A stretch of 64,000 nt of DNA from Nocardia fluminea (GTDB lineage: Bacteria > Actinomycetota > Actinomycetes > Mycobacteriales > Mycobacteriaceae). Every line of letters begins with the position of its first letter. Within the stretch, counting starts at the first letter, position 1. Both the position numbers and the translations under genes were made by a program. Below the pieces are notes generated by a model, which saw only the letters and a program-made list of their open reading frames with translations, did not search any database and was not told the DNA's origin. The stretch covers positions 1,302,001-1,366,000 of the forward strand of contig NZ_PJMW01000001.1 of assembly GCF_002846365.1 (NCBI RefSeq), read 5' to 3'. Positions 31,772 to 40,820 of this stretch are shown one piece after another.

Positions 31772-32191
31772 TCAGCGGCTACGGCGCAGTCCCAGGTACT
31801 GCAGCGCGGCGAAGCCGCCGACGGTCACCGACTGCATCAGCGCCCACACCGCGCCCACCGTGGTGAGGCCGAGCGCCCCGGTCGACAGGGCGGCGAGACT
31901 GGCCACGACCCAGGCGGTGTTGCCCATCGCCACCGCTGACGCGGCGGCCCGGTTGACGGGCGTCGATCGTCCGACGACCGCGACGGCCAGGCCGTAGGCG
32001 GTAAGGAAGGCGCCGATCGCGAGGCCGACGCCGGCATCGAGTCCGAGGAGCCGTTCCAGCGGTTGCGCCAGTGCCAGGTAGGCCAGGCCGTTGGCGGTGG
32101 TGACGACGGCGTCGAGGCGCAGCGACAGCCGCAGCAGGTTCTCCCCGGAGGCGAACAACGCGGACAGGCGGGACGGGGCGGTGGTGGTCAT
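31772..32191 (-). CDS. Small membrane protein, four helices
   Basis: The 139-residue protein has about four hydrophobic segments: LVVTTANGLAYLAL, VGLAIGAFLTAYGLAVAVV, AMGNTAWVVASLAAL, and a last one ending near the Arg-rich C-terminus. It resembles the short integral membrane proteins annotated as hypothetical in Actinobacteria; no family function is recognised. AGGAGA lies six bases before the ATG. It follows the SnoaL-like gene by 26 bases on the same strand, so the two form a small unit divergent from the LuxR-type regulator. Confidence 0.65.
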   Translation of the reverse strand: MTTTAPSRLSALFASGENLLRLSLRLDAVVTTANGLAYLALAQPLERLLGLDAGVGLAIGAFLTAYGLAVAVVGRSTPVNRAAASAVAMGNTAWVVASLAALSTGALGLTTVGAVWALMQSVTVGGFAALQYLGLRRSR

Positions 32192-32217
32192 GGCGAATCT
32201 CCTTGCTCGAGAGGGGG

Positions 32218-32574
32218 TCAAGTGGTGGCGGGGACCTGGTCGAGGAAGCCGTACACGCTGTCGATGCGTCCGTCGGCGAGGACGGCCACGTCGAAGCCGA
32301 TCACGACGGGGGCGCCCTCGGCGGGGCCGAGGCCCCAGGTGAAGCGGACCTGGTCGTGGTGGGCGTCGACGGGACCGGCCAGGGTGAACGTCCACTCCAG
32401 GAACTGGGCCTGGACACCGGCGATGGCGGCCTCGAGTTCGGCGTGACCGGTGACCGCGACCAGCGGGTCGACGTAACGGGCCCGCGGGGTGAACAGACGG
32501 GCGACGGCGGAGCGGCGGGCGGCGGGCTCGCGGGTGTTCCACGCTTCCAGGTACTGTGCGACGACGGTGTTCAT
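32218..32574 (-). CDS. SnoaL-like / NTF2-fold protein
   Basis: The 118-residue protein has an alpha helix, VAQYLEAWNTREPAARRSAVARLFTPRARYVDPL, then the curved sheet, as in the SnoaL-like polyketide cyclase/NTF2 superfamily. The cone-shaped fold holds small hydrophobic ligands. The product is probably a small enzyme or binding protein of unknown substrate. CGGAGG precedes the ATG closely. It is the first gene of a two-gene unit divergent from the LuxR-type regulator at 32733. Confidence 0.78.
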   Translation of the reverse strand: MNTVVAQYLEAWNTREPAARRSAVARLFTPRARYVDPLVAVTGHAELEAAIAGVQAQFLEWTFTLAGPVDAHHDQVRFTWGLGPAEGAPVVIGFDVAVLADGRIDSVYGFLDQVPATT

Positions 32575-32732
32575 CTCGACCTCCGAAATGGGCGTTGAGC
32601 TGGTGTTTCGCGGGTTGTTCCTGCGATGACACCAACGTTATGGCGCGCGGCGGGTCGGTCGAATCTGTCGCCTATAGGTACTTTTCCCGTCGCGACTACG
32701 GGCGATACCGGTACGGCGATACGGTGGTGCCC

Positions 32733-35434
32733 ATGCTGCACGGACGCGATACCGAACAGGCCAGGATCGACGACCTGCTCAGCGGGGCTCGCGCGGGCCG
32801 TAGCGGAGCCCTGGTACTGCGCGGTGAAGCCGGCATCGGCAAGACCGCGCTGCTGGATTACGCAGCGGCGCAAGGTATTCCAGCGGTGCGCAGTGCGGGC
32901 ATCGAGTCCGAGGCGGAATTGCCCTTCGCGGCACTGCATCTGCTGGTCCGGCCCGGCATGGAGTTGGTGCGGCAGCTGCCGTCCCGCCAGCGTGACGCAC
33001 TGGAGGCCGCGTTCGGGTTGGGCGAGGCCGTCGCGGGCGACCCGATGCTGATCGGTCTCGCGGTGCTGACCCTGCTCGCGGAGGAGGCGGCGCAGGGACC
33101 ACTGTTGTGCCTGATCGACGACGCGCACTGGCTCGACCGGGCCAGCGCCGAAGCACTGCTGTTCGCGGCCCGCAGGCTCGAGGCCGAGGGGGTGGTGATG
33201 CTGTTCGCGACCCGCTCGGGGCCGCAGGATTTTCCCGCCCCCGGCCTGGCGGAACTCACGCTGCCGGGGTTACGTCCCGATGCGGCGGCCGCACTGCTCG
33301 ATGCCGGTACGACGCGGTTGACTCCGGCGACCCGCTATCGTCTGCTCGCCGAGTCGGGCGGCAATCCCCTTGCCCTGCTGGAGCTTCCGGCCGTCGTCGG
33401 CGAGACCGGCGTCGGCGACGCGAATCCGTTGCCGTTGACACAGCGGTTGCAGGTGGCCTTCCACGGCCGGGTCACCCGCTTGCCCGCGGCGACGCGGACC
33501 GCGCTTCTGGTCGCGGCGGCGGCCGGTGCCGCGGATCTGGCGCCGATCCTGCGTGCCGCGGCCGGTCTCGACGCATCCCTGCGTGATCTGCAACCCGCGC
33601 AGGACGCGGGCATGATCGCTACCGACGGTCAGGTGCTGGGCTGGCGCCATCCGCTGATGCGGTCCGCGGTGTACCAAGGTGCCGCGCTCGCCGACCGCCT
33701 GGCCGCCCATCGCGCCCTCGCCGCGGCACTGAACGATGCGGACACCGCGGACCTGCGCGCATGGCATCTCGCCAGTGCCGCGACAGGTCCCGATGAGGAC
33801 ACCGCCACCGAACTGGAACGGACAGCCGACCGGGCCCGGCGCCGTCACGGCCTCCACGCCGCCGTGGCCGCCTACGATCGCGCGGCCGCGCTGAGTGTCG
33901 ACACGACGGCCCGCGTGCGCAGACTCGTCCTCGCCGCCGAGACCGCGACCGAAGCCGGCCTCACCGACCGAGCGGAACGACTCGCCGAGCGCGCCGCGTC
34001 CCTGGCCGGCGATCTCCGGCTCGGCAGTGCCGACGGCATGTTCGAACTGCGGCTCGACCTGGTACGGGCGCAGGCCGAATTCGCCGGTGGCAAGCCGGGT
34101 TCCGCGCATCGGCGGCTGATGTCCGCGGCTGTGGCGCAGCGCGAGACCGATCCTCGTGGCGCCGCCCGGATTCTGACCAGGGCCGTGCACACCGCGTGGT
34201 ACCTCGGACCCGATGAGCTCGACGAGGTCGCCGCCGTCCTGGGGACGCTGCGGCTGGTGGAGGACGATCCCGCGACGCCGATCGCGCGGTATCTGACCGG
34301 GTCGGTGGCGGGACAGCGTGGCACCGACCTGCGGGACGCGGCGGCCGCCGCCGGGGCGGGCGGGACGGACAATCCGGCCGATCTCGTGCAGCTGTGTGGC
34401 AGCGGTTTGGTCGTCGGGCAAGACGAGCAGGTCGAGGAGCTGGCCGGCGAGTTGATCAGGGAATGCCGGGAGCAGGGGCGGATCGGGTTGCTGGCGCCGC
34501 TGTTGTTCTTCCGATCCGAGGGGTTGTTGTTCGGTGGGCGACCGAGGGAGAGCCGGATCGCGGCCGAGGAGGGGTTGCGGATCGCACAGGACATCGGTCA
34601 GGCGCAATGGGTGAGTCAGATTCACGCCTTTCTGGCGTATCTCGCTGCGCTACAGGGTGATTCGGCCTCGTGTCGCGATCATGCCGATCGTGCGGTGGCC
34701 CAGGACTTCGGCGGGCCGGGCGCGGTCGGCGCGTCGTGGGCGCACGCGGCTGTGGCGCTGCTGGCACTCGGCGAAGGCAGGCTGGAGCAGGCGCGGACCG
34801 AACTCGCGCACATGACGATCGAACCGGCGCGGCACCACGTCATCGGGCTGCGCACGCTCCCGGATCAGATCGAGGTGGCGGTTCGGCTCGGCGCGACCGA
34901 GACCGCGATCGAGGCGCTGGATCGGCTCACCGCCTGGTCGCAGCGGGCCGAGCAAGACTGGATCGCGGCGCTGGCGGCCCGTGGACGCGCGTTGCTGGCC
35001 GACGGCGCGGAGGCCGAACAGCATTACCTGGCCGCGCTCGCCGGCAACCGGCCGTTCGACGAAGCCCGCACTCGGCTGCTCTACGGCGAGTGGCTGCGCC
35101 GCGACAAGCGCAAGGTCGACGCACGAACCCAGCTGGAACAGGCGACAGGACTCTTCGATCGGCTCGGCGCGGCACCTGGAGCGAACGCGCACGCACCGAA
35201 TTGGGCGCGCTCGGTGTCGGAACCGGTACGCGCGCGAGCGGCGGTCCGCTGAGCGTGCTCACCCCGCAGGAAGCGCAGATCGTGCGGCTGGCGGCGCAGG
35301 GGTTGTCGAATCGGGAGATCGCGGCACGGCTGTTCCTGAGCCACCGGACCGTCGGCCATCACCTGTACAAGGCGTATCCGAAGCTGGGCGTGCTGTCGCG
35401 CGGTGAGTTGAGTGCGCTCGACCTGACGGAATGA
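32733..35434 (+). pseudogene. LuxR family ATP-dependent (LAL-type) regulator, split by an apparent one-base frameshift
   Basis: The first frame encodes an AAA-type sensor domain with P-loop GEAGIGKT (Lys37), Walker B LLCLIDDAHWLD and a long TPR-like helical middle, as in LAL/MalT-type regulators. It ends at 35252 with the unconvincing tail ANAHAPNWARSVSEP. The LuxR helix-turn-helix (LTPQEAQIVRLAAQGLSNREIAARLFLSHRTVGHHLYK) continues in a different frame to 35434. One extra base near 35175-35176 joins the frames as AAPWSERARTELGALGV, the usual family linker. So either the gene lost a base, the assembly did, or expression is split. Start chosen at the ATG before LHGRDTE. Confidence 0.85.
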
Positions 35435-35491
35435 TCCGCCACGCGGGGAGAACGCGAGTTCGGGACTCGCGTCTTAGCCCGGTGCGCCGGA

Positions 35492-35707
35492 TCAGCTGCG
35501 CGACGCGGTGCGGGTGGCGCCGACGGTCCAGCGGACGGCGGCGACCGCGGCGGCGGCCAGGACCGCGACCTGCGGCGACCCGATGATCAGCAGCAACAGC
35601 GCACCCACCACCAGCGCGGCGACGAGTGCCTCGAGCTTGTAGACCGGCCAAGCGCTGCCCGCGATGTCGACGGTCGCGGAAGGTGCCGATGAGGTGAGCA
35701 CTGCCAT
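35492..35707 (-). CDS. Small membrane protein (71 residues)
   Basis: The 71-residue protein has a polar N-terminus (MAVLTSSAPSATVDIAGSAW) and a hydrophobic pair of helices, ALVAALVVGALLLLIIG and VAVLAAAAVAAVRW, with a basic C-terminus. I do not recognise a family. It is divergent from the Ddn-type reductase gene. A perfect 9-bp inverted repeat lies 25 bases upstream of its ATG, so regulated expression is likely. Coding support comes from composition and the divergent layout rather than from homology. Confidence 0.55.
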   Translation of the reverse strand: MAVLTSSAPSATVDIAGSAWPVYKLEALVAALVVGALLLLIIGSPQVAVLAAAAVAAVRWTVGATRTASRS

Positions 35708-35731
35708 GCAGACCAGGATAGGCGCACATCG

Positions 35732-35751
35732 AAGTTCGGTCCACCGAACTT
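35732..35751. promoter_or_regulatory. Perfect 20-base palindrome, probable operator
   Basis: AAGTTCGGTCCACCGAACTT consists of two 9-base arms around two bases. It lies in the roughly 100-base gap between the divergent small membrane protein (start 35707) and the reductase gene (start 35805). No regulator gene adjoins it other than the broken LuxR gene, and LuxR/LAL sites are not normally of this form. A TetR- or MerR-like dimer encoded elsewhere is a plausible binder. Confidence 0.65.
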
Positions 35752-35804
35752 ATCCGAGCGGCTCTATCGGGAACATCACATAGCGATGGTTCGTTGTGCA
35801 GGTC

Positions 35805-36239
35805 ATGCCACTGACAGGAGAGTACGCACCGAGCACTTCGGACTGGGCACGCGAACAGGCCGAGACCTACGAGAACTCCGGCGGCGCCGAGGGCACCTCG
35901 ATGCAGGGCAAGCCCGTCATCCTGCTCACCACCAAGGGCGCCAAGACCGGCAAGCTGCGCAAGACGCCGCTGATGCGGGTCGAGCACGACGGCGAGTACG
36001 CCGTCGTCGCGTCGCTGGGCGGAGCACCGAAGAACCCCGTCTGGTATCACAACATCAAGGCGCATCCGCACGTCGAACTTCGCGACGGCGCCACGACCAA
36101 GGACTACGACGCACGCGAGGTCTTCGGCGAGGAGCGCGCGCTGTGGTGGGAGCGCGCGGTCGCCGTGTGGCCCGACTACGACGAGTACACGAAGAAGACC
36201 GATCGGGTGATCCCGGTCTTCGTCCTGACTCCGCGCTGA
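35805..36239 (+). CDS. Deazaflavin (F420)-dependent nitroreductase family protein (Rv1558-like)
   Basis: The 144-residue protein belongs to the Ddn split-beta-barrel family. It has [27 protein letters not shown] at the start, then [49 protein letters not shown], the F420-phosphate-binding core, and a C-terminal [17 protein letters not shown]. Such enzymes reduce quinones or nitro compounds with F420H2. The location directly before ilvA matches Rv1558-ilvA in M. tuberculosis. A GTG three codons earlier is possible. A perfect palindrome lies about 55 bases upstream. Confidence 0.88.
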   Translation: MPLTGEYAPSTSDWAREQAETYENSGGAEGTSMQGKPVILLTTKGAKTGKLRKTPLMRVEHDGEYAVVASLGGAPKNPVWYHNIKAHPHVELRDGATTKDYDAREVFGEERALWWERAVAVWPDYDEYTKKTDRVIPVFVLTPR

Positions 36240-36256
36240 ACCGCAGGTCCGAGCAC

Positions 36257-36281
36257 ACCCGCCGTGGTCGCCACGGCGGGT
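36257..36281 (+). terminator. Hairpin terminator between the reductase gene and ilvA
   Basis: An 11-bp perfect GC-rich stem (ACCCGCCGTGG with CCACGGCGGGT) and a 3-base loop start 17 bases after the reductase stop. No T run follows. Confidence 0.7.
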
Positions 36282-36327
36282 GGTTCCGCTCGCCGAGGGC
36301 GCGAGCGGCCTCGGTAGCATTGTCCGG

Positions 36328-37680
36328 GTGTCCCCCATCGCTGACGTCGCAGAAGTGTCCGTAACCCGTCCGCCGCTCACCGCGGACGAGATCGACGCCG
36401 CCGCCAAGCGAATTTCCGACATCATCGAGCCGACTCCGCTGCAGTACAGCGCGCGACTGTCGGCGAGCACCGGTGCGCAGGTGTACCTCAAGCGCGAAGA
36501 CCTCACCGCGGTTCGCTCCTACAAGCTGCGCGGCGCCTACAACCTGATGGTGCAGCTCACCGCCGCCGAGCGCGCGGCCGGGGTGGTCACCGCCAGCGCG
36601 GGCAATCACGCGCAGGGCGTGGCGTTCGCCTGCCGGGCGATGGGTGTGCGCGGGCGCATCTACGTGCCGACGACCACCCCCAAGCAGAAGCGTGACCGTA
36701 TCCGTGTGCACGGCGGCGAGTTCGTCGAACTGATCGCCGTGGGCGAGACCTACGACGCCGCGGCCGCGGCCGCCGCCGACGATGTCGCCCGCACCGGCGC
36801 CACCATGGTGCCCCCGTTCGACGACGCGCGCACCGCCGCGGGTCAGGGCACCATCGCCGCGGAGTTCCTCGAGCAGCTCGGCACCGCCCCCGACCTGGTG
36901 ATCGTCCCGGTCGGCGGCGGCGGCTGCCTCGCCGGCATCGGCACCTACCTGCGCGAACGCGCACCGCACACCGGTCTGCTCGCCGTCGAGCCCGCGGGCG
37001 CCGCCTCACTCACCGCGGCGCTCGTCGCCGGCGCGCCGGTGACCCTGCCCGAGATCGACCCGTTCGTCGACGGCGCCGCCGTGCGCCGCATCGGCGAACT
37101 GCCCTTCCGGGCGGCGGCGTCGTTCGGCGGCAAGATGGTCTCGCACGCCTCGCTGCCCCTGCTCACCACACCCGAAGCCCCCACCGGCACAGCGCCCTTC
37201 CGGGTGATGCTGGTCGACGAGGGCGCTATCTGCACCGCGATGCTCGACCTGTACCAGAGCGAAGGCATCATCGCCGAGCCCGCGGGCGCGCTGGCCACCG
37301 CGGCGCTGGCCGAGATCGACATCGCACCCGACACCACGGTCGTGGTGCTGGTCTCGGGCGGCAACAACGATGTGTCGCGCTACGGCGAGATCATCGAACG
37401 CTCACTGGTGCACCGCGGTCTCAAGCACTACTTCCTGGTGGACTTCCCGCAGGAACCCGGTGCGCTGCGCCGGTTCCTCGACGATGTCCTCGGACCCGAC
37501 GACGACATCACCATGTTCGAATACGTCAAACGCAACAACCGGGATACCGGGGCCGCGCTGGTCGGCATCGAACTCGGCGCCACCGACGACCTCGCGTCGC
37601 TGATGCACCGCATCGAGGAGTCCCCGATCCAGGCCGAACGCCTGGAACCGGGCTCGCCCGCCTATCGCTATCTGACGTAG
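36328..37680 (+). CDS. ilvA: Threonine ammonia-lyase IlvA (short, single regulatory domain)
   Basis: This PLP enzyme deaminates threonine to 2-oxobutanoate for isoleucine synthesis. In its 450 residues it has the PLP lysine Lys66 in SYKLRGAYN, ASAGNHAQGVAFA, PVGGGGCLAGIG for PLP phosphate binding and LVSGGNNDVSRY. A single ACT-like C-terminal domain begins at HYFLVDFPQEPGALRRFL, where the E. coli enzyme has two, so this is the short biosynthetic form of actinobacteria. GTG at 36328 sits close behind TAGCAT and may be leaderless. It is convergent with the beta-lactamase-like gene, and its position relative to treZ copies M. tuberculosis. Confidence 0.95.
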   Translation: MSPIADVAEVSVTRPPLTADEIDAAAKRISDIIEPTPLQYSARLSASTGAQVYLKREDLTAVRSYKLRGAYNLMVQLTAAERAAGVVTASAGNHAQGVAFACRAMGVRGRIYVPTTTPKQKRDRIRVHGGEFVELIAVGETYDAAAAAAADDVARTGATMVPPFDDARTAAGQGTIAAEFLEQLGTAPDLVIVPVGGGGCLAGIGTYLRERAPHTGLLAVEPAGAASLTAALVAGAPVTLPEIDPFVDGAAVRRIGELPFRAAASFGGKMVSHASLPLLTTPEAPTGTAPFRVMLVDEGAICTAMLDLYQSEGIIAEPAGALATAALAEIDIAPDTTVVVLVSGGNNDVSRYGEIIERSLVHRGLKHYFLVDFPQEPGALRRFLDDVLGPDDDITMFEYVKRNNRDTGAALVGIELGATDDLASLMHRIEESPIQAERLEPGSPAYRYLT

Positions 37681-37696
37681 GCCCGCCGCGCGGTGG

Positions 37697-38947
37697 TTAC
37701 GCCGCCGCGCGGTCCTCGCGGTGTGCGGCCGTGCGACTCGCGCGCACGCTCGACACGACCAGCGGCAGCAACCAGCCCATGGCGAGCTGGTCGTAGGGCA
37801 GCAGTATCTGGTCGAGACGGTTGTGGACGTAGGCCACCGACAGACCCGACTGCGGGTCGACCCAGCCGAACGAACCACCCAGTCCGATATGGCCGAAGCC
37901 GTGTCGCGCACCGGGGACGGGCAACGAGTGGTAGCCGAGATGCCACATCATCGGCAGGTAGAACAGCGCGTGATCGAGCCGGTAGCTCTGGACCCGGCGG
38001 ATCGCGGCGTGCGTGCTCGGCTGCAGGTAGGGCGTGCCGTCGACGCTGACGCCGTCGGCCAGCGCGGCATACATCTTCGCCAGTCCGGCGGCCGTCGCGA
38101 CACCGTTGCCCGCGGGCATCTCGGTGTTCAGGATCGTCGGGTCGTCACCGTCGAGGATGCCGTCGAGACCGGGCACGAACAGGCAGCGCGCGGCCGCACC
38201 GAGCGGTCCGGGCAGCCGGAATCCGACATTGGCGAGGAAACTTGCCGCGATCGGGTGCGCGGCGAAGCTCATGTGCGCGCCGGCCAGCCGGGCGTACTCG
38301 GTCGAGGAGTCCGCGGCGGGGCGTCCGAGATGGATGCCGTCGATGCCGAGGGGGTCCGTGACCTCGCTGCGGATCAGCTCGCTCATGCTCCGGCCGGTGA
38401 CGCCCCTGGCCAGACCGGCGAGCAGCCAGCCGTAGGTCAGGGCGTGATAGGTGGGGGTGCCGAGCATCCGGTCCGGTGCGGCCAGCGCCAGGCGGTCCTC
38501 CATCAACTCGTGATCGAGCGCTTCGGCGGCGGTGGTGGCGACCGTGGACAGCGACGACAGCCCGGAGCGGTGGGTGAGCACATCCGCGACGGTGATCGCA
38601 CCCTTGCCGTGCGCGGCGAAGCGCGGCCAGTATTCGGCGACCGGCGCCTGGTAGTCGATCAGCCCGCGATCGGCGAGCCGGTGGATGACGGTGGCGGTGA
38701 CGCCCTTGGTCGCGGAGAACACGATCGCCCCGGTATCGGCGTTCCAGGGCCGGTCCCCCGCACTACCGGCCCAGAAGTGGGCGAGAGGTTCACCGTGCCG
38801 ATAGATCGCGAGTGCCCCGCCCGCATCGCGGCGGTGGCCGATCAAGGTGGCGAAAGCGCGCACCAGGGGTCCGAATCCGGCCGGGGCGTAACCCCCGACA
38901 CCGGCCGGGAGGGCAGCGCTGTCCTGCCCGTAAGCGTCGTTGCTCAT
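37697..38947 (-). CDS. Beta-lactamase-fold serine hydrolase (esterase/EstB-like)
   Basis: The 416-residue protein has the class C beta-lactamase/penicillin-binding fold used by many esterases. SATK (Ser78-Lys81) is the catalytic pair, followed by LTHRSGLSSL and TYHALTYGWLLAGL, which holds the Tyr-x-Tyr-like second motif, and a late GHIGLGGSFGWVD in place of the KTG motif. No signal peptide is seen, so it is probably cytoplasmic. Substrates are likely esters. Two adjacent ATGs (38950 and 38947) lie three to six bases after a TATAGT element, so the mRNA is probably leaderless. It follows treZ on the same strand. Confidence 0.85.
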   Translation of the reverse strand: MSNDAYGQDSAALPAGVGGYAPAGFGPLVRAFATLIGHRRDAGGALAIYRHGEPLAHFWAGSAGDRPWNADTGAIVFSATKGVTATVIHRLADRGLIDYQAPVAEYWPRFAAHGKGAITVADVLTHRSGLSSLSTVATTAAEALDHELMEDRLALAAPDRMLGTPTYHALTYGWLLAGLARGVTGRSMSELIRSEVTDPLGIDGIHLGRPAADSSTEYARLAGAHMSFAAHPIAASFLANVGFRLPGPLGAAARCLFVPGLDGILDGDDPTILNTEMPAGNGVATAAGLAKMYAALADGVSVDGTPYLQPSTHAAIRRVQSYRLDHALFYLPMMWHLGYHSLPVPGARHGFGHIGLGGSFGWVDPQSGLSVAYVHNRLDQILLPYDQLAMGWLLPLVVSSVRASRTAAHREDRAAA

Positions 38948-38953
38948 CATCCA

Positions 38954-38981
38954 ACTATACGGCGTTATGTCTATTCGGCAA
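38954..38981 (-). promoter_or_regulatory. Promoter of the serine hydrolase gene, probably leaderless
   Basis: On the minus strand TTGCCG (38976-38981), a 16-base gap and TATAGT (38954-38959) precede the ATGs at 38950 and 38947 almost directly. This leaves no room for a ribosome site, so transcription probably starts at or next to the start codon. Confidence 0.6.
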
Positions 38982-39023
38982 CGGCGCATTTTCGGACTGT
39001 GGCCGACCTGTGGCCGGGCGTCA

Positions 39024-40775
39024 TCACTCGGTGACCACGGTGCCCGCGCCGTCACCTTCCTCGAGCACGGCGAAACTGTGGCCCGAAATCAGTGTTCCCG
39101 CACCACTTTCGGTGGCGGGCGACCAGGCGAGCAGCACTCGGCCGTGCACCGGGATGACCACTTCGTCCTCGGCGAGGTTGCACACCACCGAGATTCGGCC
39201 ACGACGCAGGATGAACCAACGCTGTGCTTCGTCATAGTCGGCCCACACCCGTTCCAGCCACGGATCGGCGAACTCGGGCCGCGACTTGCGCAGGGCGAGC
39301 AGGCCGCGGTAGCAGGCGAGCAGCCGGGCGTGCGGTTCGCGACCGACCTCGGTCCAGTCGAGCTTGGAGCGGGTGAAGGTGGCCGGGTCCTGCGGGTCGG
39401 GCACCTCGTCGCTGGACCAGCCGTGCTCGGCGAATTCGGCGCGGCGCCCGGCGGCCGTGGCCGCGGCGACGACCGGGTCGGTGTGGGAGGTGAAGAACTG
39501 GAACGGGGTGCGCGCCCCCCACTCCTCGCCCATGAACAGCATCGGAGTACTCGCGGACAGCAGCACCAGCGCCGCCTTCACCGCGAGCTGACCGGGGGTC
39601 AGGTAGGCGCTGGGGCGATCACCGATCGCGCGATTGCCGATCTGATCGTGATTGCAGGTGTAGCCGAGCAGCGCGCTGCCGGGGACGAGGTCGCGACGCA
39701 GCGGCGCGCCGTGGGTGCGACCACGGAAGCTGGAATACGTCGCGGCGTGGAAGAAACCGTGGGTGAGTGTCTGCGCGAGGCAGGCCAGTGAGCCGAAATC
39801 GGCGTAGTAGCCCTGTCTTTCGCCGGAGACGGCGGTGTGCACGGCGTGGTGCAGGTCGTCGTTCCACTGGCCGGTGAGCCCGTAGCCGCCCGCCGCGCGC
39901 GGGGTGATCAGCCGGGGATCGTTGAGATCGCTTTCGGCGATCAAGCTGAGCGGTCGGCCCAGATGTGCCGCCAACGCGGTGGTTTCGACGGTGAGCTCGT
40001 CGAGCAGGTGGGTGGCGGTGCGGTCGACCAGCGCGTGGACGGCATCGATTCGCAGTGCGTCGACGTGGAATTCGCGCAGCCAGCGCAGGGCGTTGTCGAT
40101 GATGTAGGAGCGCACCGCGTCGGAGCCGGGACCGTCGAGGTTGAGGCTCTGACCCCAGGTGTTGCGGCCCTCGGTGAGGTAGGGACCGAAGCGCGGCAGG
40201 TAGTTGCCGCACGGCCCGAGGTGGTTGTAGACCACGTCGAGGCAGACCGCCAGGCCACGAGCGTGGCAGGCGTCGACGAAGCGTTGCAGGCCGTCGGGGC
40301 CGCCGTAGCTCTCCTGTACCGCGTACCATCCGACGCCGTCGTAGCCCCAGTTGTGGGTGCCGTCGAAGGCGTTGACCGGCATGAGTTCGACGGTGGTGAC
40401 GCCGAGTGTCACGAGATGGTCGAGGTGCTCGATCGCGGCGTCGAAAGTGCCGTCGGGGGTGAAGGTGCCGACGTGGAGTTCGTAGAACACCGAGCCGGGC
40501 AGGGGTCTGCCGGTCCAGTTCCGGTCGGTCCAGACCGCCGGGTCGAGGTCGTGGACGGCGGAGGTTTCGTGCACGCCGCCGGGTTGGCGGGCCGAGCGCG
40601 GGTCGGGCAGCACCGTCGGATCGTCGTCGATCAGGAAGCCGTAGCGGGCACCTTGACCTGCGTCGACGCGGACCGACCAATTGCCGCCGCCGTTTCTGCG
40701 CATCGGGTGCTCGACCCCGTCCAGTTGCAGCCGCACCGCTCCCGCCTCCGGCGCCCACACCCGAAACAGCCTCAT
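39024..40775 (-). CDS. treZ: Malto-oligosyltrehalose trehalohydrolase TreZ
   Basis: The 583-residue GH13 enzyme cuts the alpha-1,4 bond next to the trehalosyl end made by TreY, releasing trehalose. FRVWAPEAGAVRLQL is the N-terminal CBM48-like domain. The barrel shows VFYELHVGTFTPDGTFDAAIEHLDHLVTLGVT, DVVYNHLGPCGNYL, the nucleophile Asp244 in DALRIDAVHAL, the acid Glu281 in LIAESDLND, and CNHDQIGNRA. It lies on the opposite strand and over 7 kb from treX-treY. It follows a large membrane-protein gene by 45 bases, so it may share that transcript. Confidence 0.95.
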   Translation of the reverse strand: MRLFRVWAPEAGAVRLQLDGVEHPMRRNGGGNWSVRVDAGQGARYGFLIDDDPTVLPDPRSARQPGGVHETSAVHDLDPAVWTDRNWTGRPLPGSVFYELHVGTFTPDGTFDAAIEHLDHLVTLGVTTVELMPVNAFDGTHNWGYDGVGWYAVQESYGGPDGLQRFVDACHARGLAVCLDVVYNHLGPCGNYLPRFGPYLTEGRNTWGQSLNLDGPGSDAVRSYIIDNALRWLREFHVDALRIDAVHALVDRTATHLLDELTVETTALAAHLGRPLSLIAESDLNDPRLITPRAAGGYGLTGQWNDDLHHAVHTAVSGERQGYYADFGSLACLAQTLTHGFFHAATYSSFRGRTHGAPLRRDLVPGSALLGYTCNHDQIGNRAIGDRPSAYLTPGQLAVKAALVLLSASTPMLFMGEEWGARTPFQFFTSHTDPVVAAATAAGRRAEFAEHGWSSDEVPDPQDPATFTRSKLDWTEVGREPHARLLACYRGLLALRKSRPEFADPWLERVWADYDEAQRWFILRRGRISVVCNLAEDEVVIPVHGRVLLAWSPATESGAGTLISGHSFAVLEEGDGAGTVVTE

Positions 40776-40820
40776 CGGCCCAGCATCGCACGCCCCGCGC
40801 CGGTGTGCTCGATCAACGAT

